The notes under the pieces: model-generated
Seen by the model: only the letters and a program-made list of their open reading frames with translations
The model's database searches: none
What the model was told of the DNA's origin: nothing
Program-made: the position numbers and the translations under genes
In this document: positions 7,878-16,392 of the stretch, piece by piece
Layout of the letters: each line of letters opens with the position of its first letter
Numbering within the stretch: the first letter of the stretch is position 1
Source: an uncultured Planctomycetaceae bacterium
GTDB lineage: Bacteria > Planctomycetota > Planctomycetia > Planctomycetales > Planctomycetaceae
NCBI GenBank assembly: GCA_903924405.1
Contig: CAIYBH010000363.1
Coordinates: forward strand, 1-36,214
Direction: 5' to 3'
DNA: 36,214 nucleotides

Positions 7878-10800
7878 TTAGTTCGTCGTCACCGGCGACG
7901 GTGGGGTCACCAGCAGTGGCAGATCGTTCGGAACCTCATTGTCATCGGGCGCTGGCTGCGTCGTCTTCATCCGGTGCGCCAGTACCTGATCACGATACTG
8001 TCTCAGCGGATTGATCAACGCGGCATTCACAAATCGACGACGGTTGCGAAACTCAGCATCGCTGAGAGCCGCCGACCTGCACAGCAACGCCATCTGCTCA
8101 AGCGCCAGATTGGTGACCCGCACCGACTGATCCACATCCTGCTGCACCCGCACTGCGGACCGTGGCTCCCACGCTGTGCGTGCCTCCCAGCGTTCAATCA
8201 GCTTCTGCACCAGCGAATTCAACTGATCAAAACGCTCCGCCTCATCAGGGATCAGCTCCGGAGACTCGACCAACTGCTCCATCGCAGCAATCACAGGCCG
8301 AACGGACGCATCAGTGGGTGTGGTGAAGAATACCGTGTGCAGGCGATGCACCAATTCCTCTGCCGGTGCAGGGTGATTCAGCATCTCGTGCAGTCGCACA
8401 ATTTCATAATGTGCGAAATGTCCCATCAGTGGCTCGCCGGTCGAAGCAAAACGGGACAGCTGCTGCACGCGGCTTAAGGCATCCGACGCATTCTGAGAAG
8501 CCGCCATTAACGCACTGCCCAGACTCAGGAAATAGTCCTGCCGAGCCTTGTCCAGCGGATGTGCTTCCCGGACGATCTTTCCGTTCTCGATCACTTCCAT
8601 TGGCGGGCGAGGGCTCCGCTGCATCTCCATACGTAACGACTTCCGATAGGTCCATGGCTGATCCGGCATTCCCGCCAGAATTTCCAGTTGCTGAGCCAGT
8701 CCGGACAGCCGCCGCTTCGCCTCTTCATGGCCCTCGCCAACAGGAATCGCCGAAGCGATCTGCATTTGATGCGGCCCGAACACCTCCGCGAGCTCCGCAG
8801 CCTTATTTCCGCCTCGTGCCGCTTCCCACGGCTGCTGGAACAGGATCTGAGCCCGAGCCGCTGTCGTTGCCTGCGGCATCGGCCGCGTGCTGAACATTCC
8901 CAGTCGATCACCAGTACTGACCAGAGGCAAAACAGAAATCTGCGACCAGTCCCAACCAGCTCCAGCCAGTTCCCGCAGCACATGCTCGCGCTGCAGACGG
9001 CTCAGCAGCTCCGGAAGAATCAAGCCTGACTCCGCATCACTTGCCAGCAGTACCACTTCCCCGGGAACCGTCTGGATCGCACCCGCATGACGGAACACCG
9101 ACGCCAGAGTCGCCAGTGCAGCTTCCAGGGGCTGAGGCCCCAGATCGCTGCGTCGATAACGCTGACAAAACACCGCCTGCGAGGCCATTCGAGCCCTGAC
9201 GGCGCGGTAAAATTCCACCGACCACACTCCGGCAGAAGCAGTCGCCGATGCCGGAGCAGGAGCCGATAACACCACGTCAAACAATGCCAGACTTCGGTCA
9301 CGCACCAGCAACTCTGCGGGCCCATGCCGTAGTGTTACCCGATTGTCCTCATTGGCAGGAAACGCATCATGCTGCCAGTTGTAAAATGCAGCCCGAGCCG
9401 TGCCTGCGGTGCTGCTGCGAATACCGACGATTTCCTGCACCGGAAAATGTGTGACCGTGCGAAGAATCGCACCCGTCTCGTCGCCCAGCACCAGAACTCG
9501 TCCCGGCTGCGGATGATTCGCCAGACCAAGAATCGCCGGAAGAATGTCTTCAGCCGGTTGCGGTGTGATTTCCGTTCTCGCACTCACCTGCCCCTGTGTA
9601 ACCCCCTGCAGCCGAAACTCGGCAACCTGCCCCAGACGCCGCCAGATCGTCAACTCACCTTCTGAAGTCGCTACTGTCTCCAGAAGTCGACTGGCATCCG
9701 ATTGTGCAATCAGCTCGCTTTCCAGGCCACGCTGCTGCGCCATCTGCGTTCGTTCGGAAAACAACAAACGCGAGCTGCCTGCAGAATCGGGCCGAAACAC
9801 AGACACAAGCAACAACAGGACCGCAAAACTCAAGCCCGCCAGACTCACTCGCACCTGTCCCAGTCTTGTCTGCTGCCAGTCACCCTGAAGCAGCAACGGA
9901 CTCAGAGTCAGGCACTGCAGAACAAGCCCCGCCGTCAGCGCGTTACTCCAGCTGGTCACACCGGTAAGTAACAGCCCCGCCAGAACGCCGACAAACAGAC
10001 CCGGTAAATGCCAGACGCCCAACGAATGCCGCCCCGGACGGCCCGAGTTCGCCAGCCACGGAGCAAATGCGGCGACCATCCAGACTGCGTTCTGGGCACA
10101 TCGTAGTCCCATCACTAACGGTACCGCTGTCACTCCACCGCTCAACTGCAGATTCATCGCCGTTAAGGCAGAAAACATCACTGGCAGCCCCGCCAGAAAC
10201 ACCAGCGCGACACCACAAGCCACCAGCGACAGCATGGAAGACCAGGACGTCATTCGTCGCAAAAGCAGCATTCCGGCCGCTGATAACCCAACGGCGATCA
10301 GCAACTGCGGCAATCCCGGCGGCATTAACATCGAAAACGCCCGTACTGTCACCACAGACAACAGTCCACAACCAGACAACTGGACGATACTCGCCCAGTT
10401 CATCAGCAGGCTCTGCGAACCAACAGGTAGTACCTCGGTTTTCGCCACACGACGCGATGACGGCGCTGCCATCAGACGGATCACCGCTGAAATCGTCGTC
10501 GTCAGGGTGACCACAACCGCCATCGGCAGATTCTGGAACACATGAATACACAGCAAAGGACTCGCCAGTAACATCAAGAGCAGGGAATCCAGCCAGTCAC
10601 GCTGGTGGTCCCGGGCTGCCGCAATCACTGGCAGGAGGGCCAGACAGGTCAGAACGGCTACAACACTCAGCGGAAACACCAGGCACAGAATCTGTCCCGT
10701 CAGACTGTCCGCCGAAAACGTGGCAAAGCCAGCGTCCAGCGTCACTTGCAGCAACTCCGGTGCAAACCAGGCCCCGAAAATCGTCAGGCCAGACAACGTC

Positions 10801-11105
10801 AACAATCCCCGACGTCGTTGTCCCGACAACAGAGCCGCCGATCCTGACAACCAACAGACATAGCCCGCCAGCAGCAATCCCGAGAAGACACCCGCGACCA
10901 GCCCTGTGACAGACAGAGTGCTGGTCCCATGGATCGTCAACCAGACGGCACTACTCTGAAGAACAGCAGTTGCCCCCGCCACACAGGCCAGCGGGAACAG
11001 CACGGTCGAACGAGACACGTAAGAATTGATTGTTGGAGTCACTCTGAGGGCATCCTTGCCGTCGTAAAGGGAGCGCAGCTGCCCTGCCAAATCACAGGGC
11101 ATCAT
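7878..11105 (-). CDS. Large polytopic membrane protein with a degenerate spermidine-synthase-like domain
   Basis: The 1075-aa protein has about 10-13 hydrophobic helices between residues 31 and 437. A soluble half begins near 450. Residues 535-612 follow the Rossmann pattern of spermidine synthases: GRVLVLGDETGAILR (glycine-rich loop), EIVGI at the strand where the acidic ligand normally sits, NRVTLRHGPAELL, then FDVVLSAP. The acidic residue after the second strand and the catalytic Asp are not evident, so activity is doubtful. The last 350 residues are helical without a recognised domain. Fused transporter-like plus spermidine-synthase-like proteins are known in bacteria, mostly of unknown function. 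ATG 11105 has GGGGGA about 9 bases upstream. The gene converges on the secretion cluster and diverges from thrC. Confidence 0.65.
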   Translation of the reverse strand: MMPCDLAGQLRSLYDGKDALRVTPTINSYVSRSTVLFPLACVAGATAVLQSSAVWLTIHGTSTLSVTGLVAGVFSGLLLAGYVCWLSGSAALLSGQRRRGLLTLSGLTIFGAWFAPELLQVTLDAGFATFSADSLTGQILCLVFPLSVVAVLTCLALLPVIAAARDHQRDWLDSLLLMLLASPLLCIHVFQNLPMAVVVTLTTTISAVIRLMAAPSSRRVAKTEVLPVGSQSLLMNWASIVQLSGCGLLSVVTVRAFSMLMPPGLPQLLIAVGLSAAGMLLLRRMTSWSSMLSLVACGVALVFLAGLPVMFSALTAMNLQLSGGVTAVPLVMGLRCAQNAVWMVAAFAPWLANSGRPGRHSLGVWHLPGLFVGVLAGLLLTGVTSWSNALTAGLVLQCLTLSPLLLQGDWQQTRLGQVRVSLAGLSFAVLLLLVSVFRPDSAGSSRLLFSERTQMAQQRGLESELIAQSDASRLLETVATSEGELTIWRRLGQVAEFRLQGVTQGQVSARTEITPQPAEDILPAILGLANHPQPGRVLVLGDETGAILRTVTHFPVQEIVGIRSSTAGTARAAFYNWQHDAFPANEDNRVTLRHGPAELLVRDRSLALFDVVLSAPAPASATASAGVWSVEFYRAVRARMASQAVFCQRYRRSDLGPQPLEAALATLASVFRHAGAIQTVPGEVVLLASDAESGLILPELLSRLQREHVLRELAGAGWDWSQISVLPLVSTGDRLGMFSTRPMPQATTAARAQILFQQPWEAARGGNKAAELAEVFGPHQMQIASAIPVGEGHEEAKRRLSGLAQQLEILAGMPDQPWTYRKSLRMEMQRSPRPPMEVIENGKIVREAHPLDKARQDYFLSLGSALMAASQNASDALSRVQQLSRFASTGEPLMGHFAHYEIVRLHEMLNHPAPAEELVHRLHTVFFTTPTDASVRPVIAAMEQLVESPELIPDEAERFDQLNSLVQKLIERWEARTAWEPRSAVRVQQDVDQSVRVTNLALEQMALLCRSAALSDAEFRNRRRFVNAALINPLRQYRDQVLAHRMKTTQPAPDDNEVPNDLPLLVTPPSPVTTN

Positions 11106-11386
11106 TCACCAGCATCCCCCGCTGATTTCAGGGCCGATCCGAAAACCGGTACTGCAATGCAGCAGGTGCGACTCAGGTTGGACTTTCCCCGCCGTGTCTG
11201 ACAGGATTACGACGTGGAACTGACCCCGCCGAAGCAACCGGCCAACACACCACAGCGCTCCACCGCAACGGAATTCCACGGCACACGCGGTCAATCACGC
11301 ATGCAGCTGGCCCGTTTTGTCGCCTGAGTTCCCGTTTTCTACCGAAAAACCACAATTTGTCTCAAGACCGAAGGAAGACGCGGCCG

Positions 11387-12658
11387 ATGCACACGTCCCT
11401 TGAATGCTCACTCACCGGCGAAGTTCACGACCTGCACTGCCTGCAGGGATTAAGCAGAGCGGGAAAACCACTCCTGGCCCGCTATGACCTGCAGTCTCTC
11501 CGCGGACTCTCGCCCGACACCATTCGCCGCCGTTCCGAACGGTCCATGTGGCGATTTCACGAAGTTCTCCCCGTCAATGATCCGGCGGAGGCCGTCAGCC
11601 TCGGAGAGGGGCTCACCCCCTTCCTGAAATGCACACAACGTGGGGAATTTGCGAGGTTTGGTGACCTCTGGGTAAAAGATGAAGGATTCAACCCCACTCA
11701 GAGCTTTAAAGCGCGAGGCATGTCAGCCGCAATCACTCGCGCCCTCGCCCTTGGTGTCAAAACTGTCGCGCTCCCGTCCGCCGGAAACGCCGCCGGAGCC
11801 GCCACCGCGTATGCCGCTCGCGCCGGAATGCAGTGCGTGATCTTTGTCCCCGAGGACACCCCTCCGGCCAATATTCTGGAGTCCGCCTGTGGCGGAGCCC
11901 ATGTTGTTCTCGTCAACGGCCTGATCAGCGACTGCGGGCGACTCTGCCGCGCCGCCTGCGATCGATTCGGCTGGTTTGACCTCTCCACACTCAAGGAACC
12001 CTTCCGCCTCGAAGGGAAGAAGACCATGGGCTACGAGCTGGCCTTCGACCTCGCCGATGCCCGTCGGACAGAAACCCTGCAACTGCCGGACGTCATCCTT
12101 TACCCGACCGGTGGCGGCACTGGACTGATCGGCATGTGGAAAGCATTCGACGAAATGGAACAACTGGGCTGGATCGGGGCGGCTCGGCCACGCATGGTCG
12201 TCGTGCAGGCGGAGGGCTGCGCACCAATCGTGAAAGCATTCCACGACGGCGCGGTCTCAGCGCCCCTGTTTCCCAATGCCCGTACAATCGCCTCCGGATT
12301 GCGCGTGCCGGCTGCCGTTGGTGATTTCCTGATGCTGGACATTCTGCGACGCAGTCATGGCACCGCCATCACACTCTCTGACAGCGAATTAATGCAGGGA
12401 GTTGAGGAGCTGGCACGCTGCCAGGGAATCCATGGTGCACCGGAAGGCGGCGCCGTCTGGCGCGCTGCTGTGCAACTTCTGAACACCGGCTGGATTCGTT
12501 CGGACGAGACCGTTGTGCTGTTCAACACGGGCGCTGCCGTGAAGTATAACCATTTACTACGGTGCGATCATCCAATTCGGCTGGATCACACCAGTCCTTC
12601 GGCAATGAGTGAACTGGAGAAACAACTGCGAGCCTCCGACAATCCAGTGATCGGATAA
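11387..12658 (+). CDS. thrC: Threonine synthase (PLP-dependent)
   Basis: The 423-aa enzyme should convert O-phosphohomoserine to threonine in the cytoplasm with pyridoxal phosphate. The PLP lysine is Lys108 in NPTQSFKARGM. The substrate/PLP loop is SAGNAAGA (131-138), and the phosphate-binding loop is PTGGGTGLIGM (240-250). SLGEGLTPF at 71-79 is the usual threonine synthase motif. The N terminus (LECSLTGEVHDL, then RYDL) resembles the zinc-ribbon-like start of this subfamily, but most of its cysteines are missing. ATG 11387 has AAGGAAG 9 bases upstream, which favours it over TTG 11357. It stands alone, without other threonine pathway genes. A related fold-type II enzyme such as cysteate synthase cannot be excluded by eye. 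Confidence 0.9.
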   Translation: MHTSLECSLTGEVHDLHCLQGLSRAGKPLLARYDLQSLRGLSPDTIRRRSERSMWRFHEVLPVNDPAEAVSLGEGLTPFLKCTQRGEFARFGDLWVKDEGFNPTQSFKARGMSAAITRALALGVKTVALPSAGNAAGAATAYAARAGMQCVIFVPEDTPPANILESACGGAHVVLVNGLISDCGRLCRAACDRFGWFDLSTLKEPFRLEGKKTMGYELAFDLADARRTETLQLPDVILYPTGGGTGLIGMWKAFDEMEQLGWIGAARPRMVVVQAEGCAPIVKAFHDGAVSAPLFPNARTIASGLRVPAAVGDFLMLDILRRSHGTAITLSDSELMQGVEELARCQGIHGAPEGGAVWRAAVQLLNTGWIRSDETVVLFNTGAAVKYNHLLRCDHPIRLDHTSPSAMSELEKQLRASDNPVIG

Positions 12659-12741
12659 CCCCTGCCGTGCATAACTACGGCGCCCACGTGCTGTTTCTCT
12701 GAACCCGGGTATTCGCCACTTCCGGAATCAGGAGAGCGGCA

Positions 12742-14958
12742 TCAGAGGGGAGTGTTCTCCAGCGCCTCCGCCAGTCGCTGCTGCTCTGCCGCTCGCCCCG
12801 GATTGTTCAGCCCCTTCCAGACCTGCTCCAGTAACCGATGCACTTTGGGACGCCGTGGACGCATCTGCAGCGACTGCTCAAGGTCCTGCAGAGCCGCATT
12901 CCAGTCTTGCATCGCAATCAGGACTTCTCCGCGTGTTGATAACAATTCCGGATTTCCAGGCAGCATGGTCAGCGCTTCATTGATCAGCGACAACGCCCGA
13001 TCCGGACTTTCCAGTTGTCCGCGAAGCACAGCCAGCGCCAGGTTGTTCAGAATCACCGCATCCTGACCCTTCTTCAGGGTATTGGCGCGATCCAGCCACT
13101 GAAATCCCTTGCGGTACTGCTCATGCAACAGCGCGTGACTTCCCATCTGATTCAGAACTTCTGCAACTGACAGCCCACCAGCCTGTAGTTCCATCAATCG
13201 CGTTTCTGCCTCGGCTGATACATCCGCATTACTCAGAATCAACCGCACCAGACGATCTGTGGCATCCGCACGTACCGCCGCAATGCCCGCCGCCTGCACC
13301 AGCAGTTGCAGCAACTTTCTGGTATCCATTTCTGAGTCAATCACCGGCAACCAGCGGTCAGGCCCAAGGTATTGCCTTGGAGGACGCCCGGTCAACGCAT
13401 CAAATTCGAACAGACAACTGACTCCGTACAGCTTCGCTCCGACAGGATCTTTCGGAACACCAGCAGTACCGGCCTCCAGGAGATCCCGAGCCCGCTGAAA
13501 ATCACCGATGCTGATCAGACACTCCGCGGCAATCGGCCGCAACTGCAGCGAGGCGTTGTCGGATGCGGCCAGAGATACCGCGTTCTCCGTTAATGCTCGC
13601 GCCTCATTCAGCCGTTCGGCCCTGACCAGCAACTTCACCAGTCGCCCTCGCACCCCCGGTTGAGTATCGATCAGCGGAATCAGCAGATCAGCAGCTTTCG
13701 ATACATCACCAGTCAACCGCAACAACGCACTCAGTGTGATCCGAACGGTGCTGTCGTTGGCATTTTTACTGAAGACGTCCGTCCACGTCTTCAACGATTC
13801 AGCCACGACGTCCGCAGGAAGCTGGACACCCAGTTGTTCCAGGGTGTCTGCCAACAGAATTGCCTGCGGACTCAGGGGTTCCAGAGCGATCGCTTCAACA
13901 ATCAGTGGCACGCACTGGTCACGATTCAATGTCGTCTGTTGCAGCAGAAATTCAGCCTCACGGAGCTTCAACACGGCCAGAGCTCGACGATACTCCGGAT
14001 GGTCCTGCTGCTTCCTGCCCGCCTCAAGCAGCTGAACAGCCTCCTTCACTTTCCCGCTCATCAGCAGCACCTGACCAAGCTCAATCCGTGCCACGGGGTC
14101 GTTCGGATTCTGTTCCTGTTTGTCCATCGCTGCACGCAGGGCCTGCTGCAGCGTCTCCGCATTGCCTTCCGTGCGACCTGTCGATTCTCGAAATCGAATC
14201 AGCGGAATCAGATAATCCGGATTCAGCTCGGCCGCAGTCTGCAGATGCTTTTCAGCCAGTTGCCATTCCCGACGTTCTGAATATCGTATCCCCAGCAACA
14301 GATTTGCTTCCGCGAGACGCGGATTACCAGCCAGCGCTGCCCGCAGATGCTCCTCGATCTGCCCGTCCGGTAACTTCTGAAATGGTTCATCAGACAAAGC
14401 GTTTCTGACGATCCACAAGTGAGCCTCAGGTACCCCGTACTCGCCACGAGTAGCGAGGTCCAACGCCAGATCCCATGCCTGCTGTCGGCGATTCGTCTGC
14501 CAGTACAGTTCGACCAACCTGAGCCGACGGATCACGTCACCGGATCGCAGGCCGGCAATCGCCTTCAGACTGACCTCCTGCATCGCAGCATCTGATCGCT
14601 CCTCAGCCAGTTGCAGAGCCCGCTCATAATAACTCACCGCCTCATTCCGCGCAGCCCCCAGGTTCAGGACCCAGGTCGTCAGAATGACCAGCAGAATCAG
14701 ATAGGGCGTTCCTACCAGCAGGAACAGCAGGGGACGAGAAACCAGCCAGTCCTCGGCCCACGCCAACACCATCGGCAGCCAGTTTGACGGCGATATCCAC
14801 TCAAGGGATTGGTACGCCGGGATTTCCTGAAAGCCCTCCGCCTGTGCGCGCTCGGCGAACTCTTGCGCCTCAGCGAGGTTCTGGTCATCCACTACATCAG
14901 AAGGTGTCTTCCCGTTCGTTACCATGACTCTGATATCAATTCCTGGTGAATCACTCAC
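12742..14958 (-). CDS. Membrane-anchored TPR-repeat protein next to the exosortase-like gene
   Basis: The 738-aa protein has a short soluble N terminus, one strong transmembrane helix at about residues 73-97 and then helical repeats to the end. TPR-type spacing is clear in segments such as NPRLAEANLLLGIRYSERRE, NPDDPVARIELGQVLLMSGK, AVILNNLALAVLRGQ and NPELLSTRGEVLIAMQDWNA. No enzymatic domain was seen. It lies 67 bp downstream of the exosortase-like gene on the same strand, so the two probably form an operon; TPR proteins are common at exosortase loci. The start is uncertain: GTG 14958 gives the longest product, while ATG 14925 removes 11 residues, and neither has a convincing ribosome binding site. 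Confidence 0.8.
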   Translation of the reverse strand: MSDSPGIDIRVMVTNGKTPSDVVDDQNLAEAQEFAERAQAEGFQEIPAYQSLEWISPSNWLPMVLAWAEDWLVSRPLLFLLVGTPYLILLVILTTWVLNLGAARNEAVSYYERALQLAEERSDAAMQEVSLKAIAGLRSGDVIRRLRLVELYWQTNRRQQAWDLALDLATRGEYGVPEAHLWIVRNALSDEPFQKLPDGQIEEHLRAALAGNPRLAEANLLLGIRYSERREWQLAEKHLQTAAELNPDYLIPLIRFRESTGRTEGNAETLQQALRAAMDKQEQNPNDPVARIELGQVLLMSGKVKEAVQLLEAGRKQQDHPEYRRALAVLKLREAEFLLQQTTLNRDQCVPLIVEAIALEPLSPQAILLADTLEQLGVQLPADVVAESLKTWTDVFSKNANDSTVRITLSALLRLTGDVSKAADLLIPLIDTQPGVRGRLVKLLVRAERLNEARALTENAVSLAASDNASLQLRPIAAECLISIGDFQRARDLLEAGTAGVPKDPVGAKLYGVSCLFEFDALTGRPPRQYLGPDRWLPVIDSEMDTRKLLQLLVQAAGIAAVRADATDRLVRLILSNADVSAEAETRLMELQAGGLSVAEVLNQMGSHALLHEQYRKGFQWLDRANTLKKGQDAVILNNLALAVLRGQLESPDRALSLINEALTMLPGNPELLSTRGEVLIAMQDWNAALQDLEQSLQMRPRRPKVHRLLEQVWKGLNNPGRAAEQQRLAEALENTPL

Positions 14959-15025
14959 GCTCAGTCACAATCCAGATCCATCAGACAACTCAGAATTCAG
15001 GATCCCGCAAAACACAGCAAACCAG

Positions 15026-16087
15026 TCACGAACGACTGTTCAGAAAACTCCAGCACTGCAGTACCAGCACAATCGGAATCAGGAACAGACAAATATTTCG
15101 AAGCGGCCCGGGGATCCTCACAATCGCTGCCGGCTCGAAGGCCAGCGGCATCACCGGAACCGCCGAAACCACCACGTTCCACCATGTCGATATCGGATTC
15201 AGCACGACATTCTCGTCGCGAGCATCTTCGGGGCCCGCCACCGGCGCCGTCACAAATATCAGCAACGCATCCGCACTCAGCATCAACACACAGCCCACCA
15301 CCAGCACCAGCCCAGCGACCCACACCGATGCCACGAACAACTGACTGCCGGATAGCACCAGCCCCAGCACCAGACTTCCCGTCACCACCATTGATGCCAC
15401 CGCAATTGGTACCACACACACCAACAGACAAATCGACTGAATGAGCGACCGACGCTGCGAAATCAACCAGATCAGTGTGAGCAGAATCATTGGGTACCAG
15501 GCCAGCCCACTGCCACACAGTTCGCCCAGATCCACACTGCCCTTAACCCCACCAAGAACAACGTCCTCGCGGTAATGGATAATCTCGCGCCGTGTCGAAA
15601 GAATGCTGGTGAGGCTGGTGATTCCAGACACCATTCGTGCCCCCAACTCCGCATTCACAAAGTCCGGAAAGCCCGTGACGGACAACGGCAGCAAACTCAG
15701 CGAAAACAAACTGCGGTCCGTGGTGATATCAATGCTCGATAATCCCCACGCTGCCGTCAGAAAAACCAAACCCGTTGATACCAGCCATGGCGAATCCGCC
15801 ACACTACCAATCAACAGACTCAGCACATCCAGCACCAGAAACACGGAGCACAGCCCTGTCCATCTCACACGTGGACTGCAACGCAGCCAGTAAAAGACGA
15901 CAACCGCCAGCAGAGCCAACGGACCAGCCTGCCATGAACCCTGCTGCACGCGATTCCAGAAGAATAACCCCGACATCGGCACATGCGCAAGCAGCAACAA
16001 CAATAGTGGCCATCGACCGGGACCGAGCAGGCGAAATCGCCCCGAGCCGTCGCTGGAAATACGATCTGTCTCTGCAGCCACCGACAT
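15026..16087 (-). CDS. Exosortase-like polytopic membrane protein
   Basis: The 353-aa protein has eight or so hydrophobic segments. The centre follows the exosortase pattern: an amphipathic stretch with LGARMVSGITSLTSILSTRR, a short hydrophilic segment, then VDLGELCGSGL with Cys191 where the catalytic Cys of the CSG motif sits. Another membrane span, a basic turn (QRRS) and a VVPIAVAS stretch follow, where exosortases have P-A-x-x-x-N-x-x-R. The canonical Arg is not at that position and no following His is seen. It is therefore either a diverged planctomycete exosortase (XrtU-like) or an inactive homologue. ATG 16087 was chosen because AAGGCGG lies 8 bases upstream; TTG 16126 would add 13 residues. 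The TPR gene follows 67 bp downstream. Confidence 0.5.
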   Translation of the reverse strand: MSVAAETDRISSDGSGRFRLLGPGRWPLLLLLLAHVPMSGLFFWNRVQQGSWQAGPLALLAVVVFYWLRCSPRVRWTGLCSVFLVLDVLSLLIGSVADSPWLVSTGLVFLTAAWGLSSIDITTDRSLFSLSLLPLSVTGFPDFVNAELGARMVSGITSLTSILSTRREIIHYREDVVLGGVKGSVDLGELCGSGLAWYPMILLTLIWLISQRRSLIQSICLLVCVVPIAVASMVVTGSLVLGLVLSGSQLFVASVWVAGLVLVVGCVLMLSADALLIFVTAPVAGPEDARDENVVLNPISTWWNVVVSAVPVMPLAFEPAAIVRIPGPLRNICLFLIPIVLVLQCWSFLNSRS

Positions 16088-16392
16088 CCCCGACACCGCC
16101 TTTTTCCCGCCCGTGAACCTGCTCAAATGGAAACCCGTCCAACAGGCTCCTCACCAGTCGGCAAGTACGCATCAACCCCATGCGGATCAGCCACACTGAG
16201 AAAAACGCGTAGTGCCCCGGCAAAGTATGTCTTACTCCTGCCATTTTTTCGGGCAGGCACTCACCGCATTCTCACACGAGCAAGGCAACTCCGGTCAAAT
16301 GTATTGATTATGACGACCAGTGACCTCGCCTCAGGCGTGCCACAACCCACGCAGGCTTTACCCCACCCTGATTTGCAATCACCCGCAATCCT
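16088..16392. other. Gene-free spacer upstream of the exosortase-like gene
   Basis: This 305-bp stretch lies between the end of the CRTAC1-like gene and the start of the exosortase-like gene, both on the - strand. Apart from the AAGGCGG ribosome binding site, no convincing promoter, terminator or short gene was seen. The + strand is C-rich throughout. Confidence 0.5.

Noticed and set aside
11317-11345. Promoter for thrC (TTGTCG with TACCGA 17 bases later)
   Set aside because: The -10 match to TATAAT is poor; not enough to call in a GC-rich genome with unknown sigma factor preferences.
12664-12681. Terminator after thrC (GCCGT/ACGGC hairpin)
   Set aside because: Only a 5-bp stem with an 8-base loop and no T-run.
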